DNA of 64,000 nucleotides, taken from a bacterium. Its GTDB lineage: Bacteria > Pseudomonadota > Gammaproteobacteria > Pseudomonadales > Moraxellaceae. The stretch lies in the NCBI GenBank assembly GCA_029945725.1, contig JAQSDB010000002.1:496001-560000 (forward strand), read 5' to 3'. Positions within the stretch are counted from its first letter, which is position 1. Every line of letters begins with the position of its first letter. This document shows, in pieces, positions 9,669 through 19,268 of this stretch. The position numbers were made by a program, and so were the translations under genes. The notes under the pieces were generated by a model, which had not been told where the DNA came from, did not search any database, and saw only the letters and a program-made list of their open reading frames with translations.

Positions 9669-10487
9669 CTAGGCGCCTGTGGATAAGTCGCCCGTTTCCG
9701 CCCCTGCCTCGGGTTCTGCCTTCTCCTCCTTCCGCTTCGCCGACCGCCCCTTCCGGGCCGTCACGCTCTCCTTGAACCGCCAGGACTCGTTGCCCGTTTC
9801 TACGATATGGCAGTGATGCGTTAGCCGGTCCAGCAGCGCCGTCGTCAGCTTGGCATCGCCAAAGACCGTGCCCCATTCCCCGAAGTTCAGATTACTGGTG
9901 ATGATGACGCTGGTGCACTCGTACAGCTTCGAGAGCAGGTGGAACAGCAGCGCCCCGCCGCTCTGGCTGAACGGCAGATAGCCCAGCTCATCCAGGATCA
10001 CCAGATCCACGTGCATCAGCCGATAGGCCAGCTGCCCCTGCTTGCCATTGGCCTTTTCCAGCTCCAGGGCATTGACCAGCTCGATGGTGGACAGGAAGCG
10101 CACCCGGCGACCATGACGCTGCACCGCCTCGATGCCGATGGCAGTGGCCAGGTGGGTCTTGCCGCTGCCGGGGCCGCCGATGAACACCACGTTCTGGGCG
10201 GTGGCCATGAATGCGCCGCCATGCAGTTTCTGGATCAGGGCCTGGTCCACCCGGGACTGCGTAAAGTCGAAGCCAGCCAGGTCGCGGTGCACCGGGAAGC
10301 GGGCCTGGCGCATCTGGTGCGCCAGGGACTTCACGGCCCGCTCCGCGGTCTCGGCCGCCAGCAGCTCGGCCATCAGGCGCTCCGGCTCGATATCGCTGTG
10401 GTGCATCTTGGCCACCATCTCCGGCCAGCACTGCGCCATGCCATACAGCTTCAGCGCCTTGAACTGGGTCATCAGCTCATTCGACAT
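9669..10487 (-). CDS. istB: IS21-family transposition helper ATPase IstB
   Basis: A 272-residue AAA+ ATPase with Walker [16 protein letters not shown] (about 103-117), Walker [13 protein letters not shown] (about 165-176) and the SNLNFGEW sensor segment usual for IstB. It stimulates target DNA capture by the IstA transposase. Its start overlaps the istA stop by 11 bp, so the two are translationally coupled. The C-terminal 30 residues are a low-complexity Lys/Glu/Ala tail. It appears intact. Confidence 0.95.
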   Translation of the reverse strand: MSNELMTQFKALKLYGMAQCWPEMVAKMHHSDIEPERLMAELLAAETAERAVKSLAHQMRQARFPVHRDLAGFDFTQSRVDQALIQKLHGGAFMATAQNVVFIGGPGSGKTHLATAIGIEAVQRHGRRVRFLSTIELVNALELEKANGKQGQLAYRLMHVDLVILDELGYLPFSQSGGALLFHLLSKLYECTSVIITSNLNFGEWGTVFGDAKLTTALLDRLTHHCHIVETGNESWRFKESVTARKGRSAKRKEEKAEPEAGAETGDLSTGA

Positions 10488-11991
10488 GGGTCACCTCCGC
10501 GGCATCGCTCAGCGCATCGTAGCGCTGCACGTTGGGCAGCGACTCCACGCACAGGGCCAGTGGCGTCTCCGCCACCGGCAGCGCGCCCGGCGACTTCAGT
10601 CGCGCCAGGATATTCAGGATGTGCTCGCCACTGGGGCGCCCCGCGCTCAGCGCCAGTTCCACCGCCACCTGCACCGTCTCCACGCCATGCTCGGGGATAA
10701 CCGCCAGCACCTGCGCCATGAGACGGTCGCCACCCTCGCGCTTGAGAAGGTACTGCTGCAGTTGCAGGAAGGGCGCCGGCATGCCGGCGAAGGGCGCACC
10801 GTTGCGCAAGGCGCCCGGTTTGCGCTGGATGAGCGGAATGTAGTGCTGCCAGTCGTAAAACATCTGGTAGCGCTCGAAGCTGCGTACATGCCGCGCCACC
10901 TCGCGATTGTCCGCCACCAGCACCAGGGTATCGGGGTAGATGCGCAGGGTCAGCAGGTGATGGGCATGCTCCACCGGCACGCTGTAGTGGTTGCGCTGGA
11001 AGTGGATCAGGGCGGTGCTGGAGACACGCACGGTGCGCGCCACATAGCCATCGAAGGGACGCGGGCAGGGCATCAGTTGCGCGCGCTCGTCGTCCAGCGC
11101 CGCCGCCACCATCAGCTCCGGACAGTCCGGGTGGGGCATGACCGTCCAGGCCGCCTGGCACTCGCCCAGCAACCAGGCGTTGATCTCCGCCAGGCTGCCC
11201 CAGCGCCGATGCTGCAGCTCCTGGCCGAGTTGCCGGCGCCGGTCCTGCACGTTCTTTTCGACAATGCCTTTTTCCCAGCCGGCGGCCCGGTTGCAGAAGT
11301 CAGCCTCGAACAGGTAATGACTGCACATGGCCTGGAAGCGCGCATTGACGTTGCGCAGCTTGCCGGCGCCGACCTTGTCCACGGCCGTCTTCATATTGTC
11401 GTAAATGCCGCGCCGGGCAATGCCGCCAAAGGCGGCAAAGCCCCGCGCATGGGCATCGAACAGCATCTCGTGGCTTTGCTGCAGATAGGCCACCAGCAGG
11501 AAGGCCCGGCTGAAGGCGAGCTTGATATGCGCCACCTCCAGCCGCTTGCGCTGGCCGCCGATCGAGGCGTACTCGCAACTCCAGTCGAACTGGAAGGCCT
11601 CGCCCGGCTGGAAGCGCATCGGCACGTAGGCCTGGCGCTTCGGGGCCTCGTTCTCGGCCTGCCGGCACTGCTTGATAAAGGCCACGACCCGGTCGTAACT
11701 GCCGCTATAGCCCTGGGCCTGCAGGGTCAGGAACATGACGCGGATGGTGCGCCGGTCCCGCCGGGGGCGGTGGCTATCGGTCTTGAGCCAGCTGAGCAGC
11801 TGCTCCTTGTAGGGGTCCAGCACGCTGGGGGTGGTGCGTTGGGGGTACTGCGGCTCGGTCTCGTCCGGCCGCCGCAGCCACTCGCGCACGGTATTGCGGG
11901 ACAGACCGGTCAACCGCGCGATCTCGCGCAGCGGCAGATGGTCCCGGTAATGCATCCGCCTGATTTTGGCTAACATGCCCACGGTGATCAC
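10477..11991 (-). CDS. istA: IS21-family transposase IstA
   Basis: A 504-residue DDE transposase: N-terminal helix-turn-helix ([21 protein letters not shown], about 23-43), an integrase core beginning near residue 125 ([14 protein letters not shown], with the first catalytic Asp; [13 protein letters not shown] with the second Asp; the Glu near [15 protein letters not shown]), and a C-terminal beta-rich Mu-type domain (about 330-400). It cuts and joins the IS ends. The start ATG at 11991 lies just inside the right terminal repeats. No frameshift or stop is seen, so the element is probably competent. Confidence 0.95.
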   Translation of the reverse strand: MITVGMLAKIRRMHYRDHLPLREIARLTGLSRNTVREWLRRPDETEPQYPQRTTPSVLDPYKEQLLSWLKTDSHRPRRDRRTIRVMFLTLQAQGYSGSYDRVVAFIKQCRQAENEAPKRQAYVPMRFQPGEAFQFDWSCEYASIGGQRKRLEVAHIKLAFSRAFLLVAYLQQSHEMLFDAHARGFAAFGGIARRGIYDNMKTAVDKVGAGKLRNVNARFQAMCSHYLFEADFCNRAAGWEKGIVEKNVQDRRRQLGQELQHRRWGSLAEINAWLLGECQAAWTVMPHPDCPELMVAAALDDERAQLMPCPRPFDGYVARTVRVSSTALIHFQRNHYSVPVEHAHHLLTLRIYPDTLVLVADNREVARHVRSFERYQMFYDWQHYIPLIQRKPGALRNGAPFAGMPAPFLQLQQYLLKREGGDRLMAQVLAVIPEHGVETVQVAVELALSAGRPSGEHILNILARLKSPGALPVAETPLALCVESLPNVQRYDALSDAAEVTHVE

Positions 11992-12035
11992 TCCAATTTC
12001 CCCTGCTCAAAAAATGAACAGGGAGGACTGTTACG

Positions 12036-12088
12036 TGGGTCAGTTTTCGATGCAAATCAGGCCCTGAAGTGGGTCAATTTTGGATGCA
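12036..12088 (-). repeat. Right-end multiple terminal repeats of the IS21 element
   Basis: Two 19-bp copies, inverted relative to the left end: 12036-12054 (TGGGTCAGTTTTCGATGCA) and 12070-12088 (TGGGTCAATTTTGGATGCA). They match the left-end copies in reverse complement with 2-4 differences. Confidence 0.85.
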
Positions 12089-12096
12089 ATACAACA

Positions 12097-14173
12097 CTAT
12101 GACGCTCTTGGCCGCGCCGTGCAGGCTTCTACCAAAAAAACCATCGATCCCAACGCGCAGGTTGGTGACAGTGATTTTGTGCAAAGCACGACGTATGACA
12201 GTGCCGGTCGCCCGGAAACCACGACGTATCCCACCGGTTTTGGCTATAGAAATGTGTACAACGCCAATGGCTATCTGATTGAGGTTCGTCACATAACCAG
12301 CAATGCCCTGTACTGGAGCGCCACCAGTCGTGATGCCGAAGGCCATATCACCCGTGAAACGCTGGGCAATGGTCTTGTCACCGATCACAAGTACAAAGCC
12401 GACACCAGCTATCTCGATACCGTACAGACCGGTACCCTGAGTGGTGGCACGCTCACCGCGAGTGTGCAGAACGATGCCTACAGCTTTGATGGTATCGGTA
12501 ATCTGGTGACGCGCAGCCAGTACTTTGGCAGCACCAGCCTGACCGAGACCTTTATGTACGACAGTCTTAACCGTCTGAATAGCGCAACCGTACTCGGTGG
12601 TCCGCAAAAAACAGCGGCTTATGACGAGATTGGCAATGTCATCAACCGCTCCGATGTCGGCGATTACAATTACTCGGGATGCGGTGGTGCGCACCGCGCT
12701 TGCAGCACCGGTTTTTCCGGCCTGAACAGCTATGACGCCAACGGCAATATGCTGGGCAGTGATAGCCGAAGTCTCACCTGGACCAGTTACAACTACCCGC
12801 TGCAAATCACCCAGGGCTCAACTACCGAAAGCTTTCTCTATACGCCGGAGCGTGAGCGTGTGCGCCGTACCAGCGTGGAGGGTGGCCTGACCACCACCAC
12901 GGTATATCTCAATCCGCGTATTGATCTCGGCAATACCTTTGAAAAGACCTACAAGCCCGGCAATGTGATTGAGTACACGCATTACCTTTATGCTGGCGGC
13001 CAGGTCATTGGCAGTGTGGTGACTTCAAATCCGTCTAATCCAGCCGTGCCGGAAGTACGTTATTTCCATGTGGATCAACTGGGTTCCATCATGGCGGTAA
13101 GCAATGCCGCCGGCGTGGTCACCGAGCGTTTAAGTTACGATGCCTGGGGCAAGCGCCGCAATCCGGATAGTACTGATGATGTGTGCAGTGTCTTGCGTGG
13201 CCAGACCACTGTGCATGGCTATACCCAGCATGAACATCTGGACAGTATTGATCTGGTGCACATGAATGGCCGTGTGTATGACCCGGTGACAGGGCGCTTT
13301 CTGAGCGCCGATCCGAATGTGTTTTATCCGGAGAACATGCAGGATTTTAATCGGTACAGCTATGTGCATAACAATCCGCTGAGCTTTATTGATCCGAGCG
13401 GGTTTATGTATGAATTGGGCGACACTGCATTGAGTAATAACTATGTTCAGGATCTGAATACAAAAAGCTTGCTGAATCTAACTATCACTGCATCAATAAA
13501 TGCATCACAAATGACGAATTCATATGCCAAGGTGACTGTTTCAGGCTCCACTAGTCAGCCTGTGGTAGCGTCTAGTTCGAGTGGTGGTGCGAATGTGGTG
13601 GTGGGGACTGCTTCGGTAGGTTTGGCCGCTGCAGCACCTAGCGACTCGGGCGGTACGAAAGCATCTCCCCCCCCCTCTTTACTCTCTTCAAAAACCGCAA
13701 TTGGTGATAGTCGCTCGATTGCAATTGGAGAGATACTTATGCTGGAAAGGGAAGGAATGCAGATTAATGGGATTGATTCGGTTAAGGTTACTAATGGGGG
13801 TTGGTTTGGAATAGAGAGTCAAGTTATGACTCCTGATGGTAATATCTATGTGGGCACCAAGAATGAAGTGAATTTGGGTTGGTCTGAGGATTACTCGATG
13901 GGGTCAATTGATGATAGGTCGATTTTCGTGCACGAAAGTCAGCATTTGTATCAATCTTTGAATGATGGGTGTGATGTTGCCTGCATGGGCGTAAAGCGTG
14001 CATTTAATTCAAACTATGACTATGTGTATACGGAAGGGAAGCCATTCTCTAAGTATGGGCTGGAGGAGCAGGCTGAAATGGTTATGGATCGTTTCAGGCT
14101 CGAGAATGGTGCCAGTCATTGGAGGACCAATAAGTCAACATTGGATCAACTTAATTCAGTCATACCATTTTAA
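12097..14173 (+). pseudogene. Rhs/YD-repeat protein, 5' end removed by IS21 junction, with HExxH C-terminal tip
   Basis: The authentic sequence begins at the IS edge (YDALGRAVQAS) and keeps many YD repeats (YDSLNRLNSATV, YDANGNMLGSD), the beta-cage-closing core (RYFHVDQLGSIMAVSNAAG, RLSYDAWGKRR) and the conserved junction RYSYVHNNPLSFIDPSGF near 13350-13410. After this junction base composition shifts to AT-richer DNA and the protein becomes unrelated: a Ser/Ala-rich linker, then IFVHESQHLYQ (13925-13950), a zinc-metallopeptidase-type HExxH, with an EEQAE helix about 50 residues later. The N-terminal half (signal, early repeats) is missing, so the gene is not expressed in its native form unless by read-through from the IS. 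Tip exchange at this junction is usual for Rhs polymorphic toxins. Confidence 0.85.
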
Positions 14174-14184
14174 ATGAGACTAGA

Positions 14185-14637
14185 ATGAAAATAATGTTTG
14201 TTATTCCAATTTTAGCTATTATTTTTTTTGGGGCTGCAAGTGCGAACGTGCCGTGTGATTTATCAGTTTCGCAAGCTGCAATTGACAGGGGCGACTATCC
14301 GGAAGCATATCGGGAGCTTAAAAAGTGTCGAGAATTTAACTGTAAAAACTCTGTTGTATATGGCCAGCTTGCATATTTAGTTTCGATAGGTTTTGGGAGT
14401 TATGCATCAGAAAAAGAAAGATTTTCTGATGTCTTTTGGTTGTATTTGCACGCAGCAGTATTAGGTAGCGATGATGGAATTCGAGCCATAAAGAGTATAT
14501 TCAAAAGTGGTAATAGCTTGCTTGGGGTTGAAAAAAATTTGACAGCGGCTATGTGCCTAGAGCGCTTAGAAGGTAAAAGTAAAACCAGTGATGAAGTTAG
14601 AGCGTGTCTGCCAGAGCCATATGCGAAGCAAGCATGA
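14185..14637 (+). CDS. Small exported helical-repeat protein, candidate partner of the Rhs tip
   Basis: A 150-residue protein with a signal peptide (MKIMFVIPILAIIFFGAASA) and a helical, Cys-containing body (DRGDYPEAYRELKKC, FWLYLHAAVLGSDDGIRAIKSIF) that resembles Sel1/TPR-like repeats. It starts 11 bp after the Rhs stop and shares its AT-rich composition, which fits an Rhs tip plus neighbour acquired together. In polymorphic toxin loci the gene directly downstream is usually the immunity protein; a periplasmic location would suit a secreted peptidase tip. Function is inferred from position; no immunity family is recognised. Confidence 0.6.
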   Translation: MKIMFVIPILAIIFFGAASANVPCDLSVSQAAIDRGDYPEAYRELKKCREFNCKNSVVYGQLAYLVSIGFGSYASEKERFSDVFWLYLHAAVLGSDDGIRAIKSIFKSGNSLLGVEKNLTAAMCLERLEGKSKTSDEVRACLPEPYAKQA

Positions 14638-14762
14638 GACTAGGGCGGGCCATGGGAAGGATGTATGGACCTTTTTTGCATCTTGTATGTTTTTTGAGAG
14701 TATGTTGCGTGGGGTGTGCAGTACGTTTATTTTCCTGCGCGCTAATACGGGGGGAGAGTCTT

Positions 14763-15041
14763 TTGAAAATATTAACGATGGCTGGTGTGGCGGCAGGTTT
14801 GTGTTTGTCGTCGATGCAATTGCATGCCGATGCCATGGGGCGTGACATGGGCTTTGATGGTGAGCCCACGCAAGCGGGCGCAAAAACTCAGTCCATGCGC
14901 AGTGCCGCCCCCCCGTCTTCTGGCTATGTGGGCCTGTCCGAAACCTTGCCTGAAAACCCACAGTGCGCCTCGGGTGGTCAGGCCTGCGCAGAGAAGCCTC
15001 AGTCGGCTAACGATAAAGACAAGGCTACGCCTGCGCAGTAA
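14763..15041 (+). CDS. Small exported hypothetical protein upstream of secretion operon
   Basis: A 92-residue product read from TTG 14763 (GGGGGGAGAG site just upstream) or ATG 14778. It has a signal peptide (TMAGVAAGLCLSSMQLHADA) and a short disordered Pro/Ser/Gln-rich body with two Cys (NPQCASGGQAC). The composition after residue 30 gives no domain. It precedes the pseudopilin gene by about 150 bp and may belong to the same exported system. The longer upstream frame has no ribosome site and is rejected as the start. Confidence 0.5.
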   Translation: MKILTMAGVAAGLCLSSMQLHADAMGRDMGFDGEPTQAGAKTQSMRSAAPPSSGYVGLSETLPENPQCASGGQACAEKPQSANDKDKATPAQ

Positions 15042-15076
15042 GAAGTCAGGCAAGGTGTGTGGCCTCCCTGCGCACG

Positions 15077-15082
15077 TATAAT
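15077..15082 (+). promoter_or_regulatory. Candidate -10 box for the secretion operon
   Basis: A perfect TATAAT lies 113 bases upstream of the pseudopilin start in the only sizeable gap before the operon. The -35 region at the right distance is a poor match to TTGACA, so this is only a candidate. Confidence 0.3.
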
Positions 15083-15194
15083 TCTGGATGTGGTTCTGTC
15101 ATGTCGTCCGTAATTCCCGCGGGAGCATTCTCTGGTTGTACTCGGTGTGCGCCTATAGAATCGCCAGCTTTGCTGGGCTTTCGGGGTTAAAGGG

Positions 15195-15623
15195 ATGTCC
15201 CTTTCGGTATACAAAAACAGGCATCGTGGTTTTACCCTGCTGGAGTTGCTGGTGGTGCTGGTCATCATCGGTCTGCTGGCGGGTATTGTCGGGCCGCGCT
15301 TGTTCAAGAATGTCAGCAAATCCGAGATCACCACGGCCAAAGCCCAGATTGATTCCCTTGGCAAGGCGCTGGATCAGTACCGGCTGGATGTCGGGCATTA
15401 CCCGGCCAGCCAGGAAGGGTTGGCCGCACTGATGCAAAAGCCTGCCACCGAGCCCAACTGGAACGGGCCTTATCTCAAAAAAGCCGTGCCACTGGACCCG
15501 TGGGGCCAGCCCTACCAGTACAAGTTCCCCGGTGAAAAAAGCCCTGACTACGATCTTTCTTCCTTCGGCCCCGACAAGGCGGCCGGTGGCGAAAAAGAAA
15601 ACGCCGATATCGGAAACTGGTAA
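15195..15623 (+). CDS. gspG: Type II secretion major pseudopilin (GspG family)
   Basis: A 142-residue pseudopilin with the prepilin peptidase site HRGFTLLELLVVLVIIGLLAG (cleavage after Gly12, Glu at +5), an N-terminal hydrophobic helix, and the GspG-type C-terminal body: LDQYRLDVGHYPASQEGLAALMQ, NWNGPYLKKAVPLDPWGQPYQYKFPG and a terminal DLSSFGPDK calcium-site loop. It forms the pseudopilus that pushes substrates through the secretin. It is the first gene of a tight operon (5 bp to the next gene). Confidence 0.95.
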   Translation: MSLSVYKNRHRGFTLLELLVVLVIIGLLAGIVGPRLFKNVSKSEITTAKAQIDSLGKALDQYRLDVGHYPASQEGLAALMQKPATEPNWNGPYLKKAVPLDPWGQPYQYKFPGEKSPDYDLSSFGPDKAAGGEKENADIGNW

Positions 15624-15628
15624 GGCAT

Positions 15629-16819
15629 ATGGCCAGCTTTCAGGTACGGGGGCTTACGCCACAAGGACAATTGCAGGAACGCCTGCTGAGCGCCGGCAGC
15701 CAGGAAGAAGCCGGGCGCATTGCCCGTCAGGCGGGCCTTGAAGTGCTGGACATAAAAGCCGCCGGCATCAATGCACCGCTTGGCCGTTCCCGCCATCGGT
15801 TTGATCTCGCTCTGTTTTGCCATGAATTGATTGCGTTGCTGCGCGCCGGACTTTCACTGATCGAAACGCTGGAAACGCTGGCGGAACGTCAGCAGGAAGC
15901 GCAGCAGAATGATGTGGTGCTCACCGAACTGGTGCGCCGCATGCAGGAGGGCCGTTCGTTTTCCCATTCCCTCGAAGCCTTCCCCGCGCTTTTTCCGGAA
16001 TTGTTTGTGGCTTCAATAGCGGCGAGTGAACAGACCGGCGAAATGGTGGATGCGCTGGAGCGCTACCTGCGCTACCACGATCAGGTCAGTGTGATTCGCC
16101 AGAAAATCATCAGTGCCTCCCTGTACCCCGCCATGCTCCTGCTGGTGGGTGCGGGTGTGGGCCTGTTTCTGCTGTGCTTTCTGGTGCCGCGCTTCAGCCA
16201 TGTGTATGAAGGCATGGACACCAAACTGCCGCTGGCTTCCCGGCTCTTGATGCAGTGGGGCCTGTTTGCCGGAGAACATGCCTGGCTGGTAACCGGCGGC
16301 CTGGTGCTGATGGTGGTGTTGCTGGTGAGTGCCGTTCGCCACCCCGGCGTGCAGCGCCGCTTCATGTCGGCCCTGCAGCGCAATCGCTGGATCGGTGCGC
16401 AATTACGGCTCATGCAGCTCTCGCGTTTTTATCGTTCGCTGGGCTTGTTGTTGCGCGGGGGCATTCCAGCCATCAAGGCCCTGCGCATGACGCAGCCCCT
16501 GTTGTCGGGCGCCATGCAGATGTCTCTCGGGCAGGCCATTCAGGACATAACGCAAGGCAAAAGCCTGAGCGACAGCCTGCAGCGTTTTCAGCTCACCACG
16601 CCGGTGGCCCTGCGCCTGCTGCACGCGGGTGAGCGCAATGGCCAGCTGGCCGACATGCTGGAGCAGATAGCGGCGTTTCATGACAAGGAAGTGGGTCACT
16701 GGATTGACCGCTTTACGCGCCTGTTCGAACCGCTGCTGATGCTGTTTATTGGCGGCATCATCGGCGGGATTGTCATTCTCCTGTATTTGCCGATTTTCGA
16801 GCTGGCGGGGAGTCTTTAA
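15629..16819 (+). CDS. gspF: Type II secretion inner-membrane platform protein (GspF family)
   Basis: A 396-residue protein with two T2SSF domains (about 65-190 and 265-390), three membrane segments (about 165-190, 215-235, 365-390) and conserved motifs (ELIALLRAGLSLIETLE, FYRSLGLLLRGGIPAIKAL). It is the integral platform that couples the ATPase to pseudopilus assembly. It is separated by only 5 bp from gspG and abuts gspE, so it is part of the operon. Length is usual for the family. Confidence 0.95.
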   Translation: MASFQVRGLTPQGQLQERLLSAGSQEEAGRIARQAGLEVLDIKAAGINAPLGRSRHRFDLALFCHELIALLRAGLSLIETLETLAERQQEAQQNDVVLTELVRRMQEGRSFSHSLEAFPALFPELFVASIAASEQTGEMVDALERYLRYHDQVSVIRQKIISASLYPAMLLLVGAGVGLFLLCFLVPRFSHVYEGMDTKLPLASRLLMQWGLFAGEHAWLVTGGLVLMVVLLVSAVRHPGVQRRFMSALQRNRWIGAQLRLMQLSRFYRSLGLLLRGGIPAIKALRMTQPLLSGAMQMSLGQAIQDITQGKSLSDSLQRFQLTTPVALRLLHAGERNGQLADMLEQIAAFHDKEVGHWIDRFTRLFEPLLMLFIGGIIGGIVILLYLPIFELAGSL

Positions 16820-18508
16820 ATGAACGCGCCGGTTTTAAATGCGATGACCACGTTGACGGCCGCATTGATTGAAGAGGCAAAATCTTCGGCAGCCCTGCAG
16901 GGCGAGCCCTTGTTGCTGGCCTTGCAGCGCATCAGTGGCAGCAATCCTGAGGTGATGCTGGCGGCATTGGCCCGGTACACGAGTCTTGATGTGCTGAGTC
17001 TGGCTGAACTCGATGCCATGGCACCGGATTTCTCCGTGCTGGGGTATACGGAGTGCCTGCAACGCCAGTGCATTTTGCTGACGGATGCTGAAGGGCGCCG
17101 GGTATTTATCACGGCCAATCCGCTGGATGAAGCGCTCTACACCTGGGCCAGTTATAAAATCAGCGGCTACTTTCGTCTGGCGTTTACGCATCCGCTGGAA
17201 CTCAAAGCCTTGCTGTCCCGGCTGGAGGCGCACCAGCAGGCGCTGTCGCAACTGATTCGCCTTGATCAGACCGTTGCGCAAAACACCGATGCCGAAGAAA
17301 TCTCCCTGACCTCCATCGCGCAGGATGAAAGCCAGGTGGTGCGGCTGGTGAATTCCACGCTCTACGATGCGCACAAGAGCGGTGCCAGCGACATTCATTT
17401 TGAAAACACGCCACAGGGGCTGGTGATCAAGTACCGCATTGATGGCGTGCTCTCCACCTCACGGCATTTGCCGGATGTGGCACTGACCGGGCAGGTGATT
17501 TCCCGCATCAAGGTCATGGCGGAGCTGGATATTGGTGAAAAGCGCATTCCGCAGGATGGCCGCTTTTCAGTCACGATGAACGCGCGCGAGATTGATTTCC
17601 GTGTCTCCATCATGCCGGGGCTGTTTGGCGAGGATGCCGTTCTGCGTATTCTCGACAAGCAATCCCTGACGGCGGAGCTCAGCCAGCTCAGCCTGGATGT
17701 GCTCGGCATTGATGCGGAAACCCGCGACATCATCCGCCGCCTGGCCAATCAGCCTTACGGCATGTTGCTGGTCACCGGGCCGACCGGTTCCGGCAAAACC
17801 ACTTCGCTCTATGCCACGCTCAGCGAAATCAATCATGGCGATGACAAGATCATCACCATCGAAGACCCGGTGGAATACCAGCTGCCCGGCGTGCTGCAGA
17901 TTCCGGTCAACGAGAAAAAGGGCCTGACGTTTGCGCGCGGTCTGCGTTCTATTTTGAGGCATGATCCTGACCGCATTCTGGTGGGTGAAATCCGTGACAA
18001 GGAAACCGCGGAAATTGCCGTGCAGGCCGCATTGACCGGCCACCTCGTGTTCACCAGCGTGCATGCCAACAATGTGTTTGATGTGCTCAGCCGTTTCAGC
18101 CATATGGGAGTGGACCCCTACAGCTTTGTTACCGCACTGAACGGCATTGTGGCGCAGCGTCTGGTGCGCCTCATCTGCACGCATTGTGCGGAGCCTTATG
18201 TGCCAGACGATGAATTGTTGCAGCTCTCCGGCATTGAGCGCTCGGCCGTGGCGGGGCATGCGCTCCGGCACGGCAGGGGCTGCCCGCATTGCCGGGGCAC
18301 CGGCTACAAGGGACGCCGTGCACTGGCCGAGGTCTTGATCCTGAATGATCCGATGCGAGAGCTGATTCTCCAGCAAACACCGATAACCCGGTTGAAGGAA
18401 CTGGCGCGCAGCCAGGGCATGCGCTTTATGCGTCAGCAGGCGCTTGATGCCGTCCGCAACGGACAAACCACCTTGCAGGAAATCAATCGTGTCACGTTTG
18501 TGGAATAA
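16820..18508 (+). CDS. gspE: Type II secretion traffic ATPase (GspE/PilB family)
   Basis: A 562-residue secretion ATPase with an N-terminal N1E/MshEN-like domain, Walker A GPTGSGKTTSLYATL (about 320-334), Asp box TIEDPVEYQLPG, Walker B RILVGEIRDKETAE, His box LVFTSVHANN, and a C-terminal zinc site with paired Cys (ICTHC, CPHC). It powers pseudopilus extension from the cytoplasmic face. Its 3' end overlaps the next gene by 20 bp, indicating translational coupling. Confidence 0.95.
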   Translation: MNAPVLNAMTTLTAALIEEAKSSAALQGEPLLLALQRISGSNPEVMLAALARYTSLDVLSLAELDAMAPDFSVLGYTECLQRQCILLTDAEGRRVFITANPLDEALYTWASYKISGYFRLAFTHPLELKALLSRLEAHQQALSQLIRLDQTVAQNTDAEEISLTSIAQDESQVVRLVNSTLYDAHKSGASDIHFENTPQGLVIKYRIDGVLSTSRHLPDVALTGQVISRIKVMAELDIGEKRIPQDGRFSVTMNAREIDFRVSIMPGLFGEDAVLRILDKQSLTAELSQLSLDVLGIDAETRDIIRRLANQPYGMLLVTGPTGSGKTTSLYATLSEINHGDDKIITIEDPVEYQLPGVLQIPVNEKKGLTFARGLRSILRHDPDRILVGEIRDKETAEIAVQAALTGHLVFTSVHANNVFDVLSRFSHMGVDPYSFVTALNGIVAQRLVRLICTHCAEPYVPDDELLQLSGIERSAVAGHALRHGRGCPHCRGTGYKGRRALAEVLILNDPMRELILQQTPITRLKELARSQGMRFMRQQALDAVRNGQTTLQEINRVTFVE

Positions 18509-19268
18509 GCCGCGCCTGCGCGTTTATGTCGGGGACGATCATCTGGTCATGTGCCAACTGGGCGGACGCTGGCGCCCGCAGGTTATCCACAAGGAAAAGA
18601 TACGGTTTGAATCCGGGCAGACCAGCCGTGCGCTTGAGGCGCTGGAAGCCTGGCTGATCGCACATCCGCTGCAGGCAGACATCGAGTGTGTACTGGGTGC
18701 GGCACACGTGCGTTATCTGTTGCTGCCCTGGGATGCGCAGCTGGTGGATACGGAATTCCGGCAAACACTGGCGCACGCCCTGTTTGCGCGAAATTTTCAG
18801 GACGAGCCGGCACGCCATGAGGCGAGGTTTTCGCCTGCGCGTTATGGCCAGCCACAACTGGCGGCTTTTGTGGAAAAAGAGCTGCTGACCTCGCTTGATT
18901 TTCTGGCCCGGAAATTCAACGGCCGCCTCACCAGTGTGGAGCCGTTGCTGGTATCGGTATGGAACCGCTTTCGCCGGAAGCTGGAGAAAGAGCAGGGGAG
19001 TTTGCTGATTGCCGAATCAGGACGCTTGCTGGCGCTGCGTCATGACCATGGCGCGTTCACGGATGTGCAGTGGCGGCCGTATGCGGATGAAGAGCTTTTC
19101 GGCCGGCTTAAACAGTTGTCCGAGGCGGCGCCAGCCCGGATTTTTGCGCCCCTGCATGGCGAGCTCGCCATGAGTCTGCCGGCGAGCTGGCTGGCACTGG
19201 AGAGTGCCGAGGGCTTTTCCTCGCTGCGTGACGGCGAGTATGCCAGCGCCTTGTGCGGGGTGTGTTGA
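18489..19268 (+). CDS. GspL/PilM-like cytoplasmic scaffold protein of the secretion system
   Basis: A 259-residue protein starting at GTG 18489 (AGGA site 12 bases upstream, inside gspE). It begins with an actin-like strand pattern (RLRVYVGDDHLVMCQLG) and has no clear membrane helix. Position after gspE and before PilN- and PilO-like genes points to the GspL cytoplasmic domain or PilM equivalent, which links the ATPase to the inner-membrane ring. Sequence alone gives weak similarity, so the assignment rests mostly on gene order. Confidence 0.65.
   Translation: MSRLWNKPRLRVYVGDDHLVMCQLGGRWRPQVIHKEKIRFESGQTSRALEALEAWLIAHPLQADIECVLGAAHVRYLLLPWDAQLVDTEFRQTLAHALFARNFQDEPARHEARFSPARYGQPQLAAFVEKELLTSLDFLARKFNGRLTSVEPLLVSVWNRFRRKLEKEQGSLLIAESGRLLALRHDHGAFTDVQWRPYADEELFGRLKQLSEAAPARIFAPLHGELAMSLPASWLALESAEGFSSLRDGEYASALCGVC

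Larger units (their letters stand above)
9597..12096. mobile_element. IS21-family insertion sequence, 2500 bp
   Basis: The element is bounded by TGTTGT at 9597 and ACAACA ending at 12096. Each end carries two copies of a 19-bp repeat (TGCA-N3-AAAA-Y-TGACCCA), the multiple terminal repeats that IstA binds in this family. It encodes IstA and IstB in the usual overlapping arrangement on the minus strand, both apparently intact. Length, ends and gene content all fit IS21. The flanking bases (AACTGGGC on the left, CTATGACG on the right) do not match, so there is no target-site duplication, and the two flanks belong to unrelated genes. Confidence 0.93.

Noticed and set aside
10132-11973. Long plus-strand frame of 613 residues
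   Set aside because: It lies antisense to istA/istB, whose motifs are unmistakable; the His/Gln-rich composition is that of an antisense shadow.
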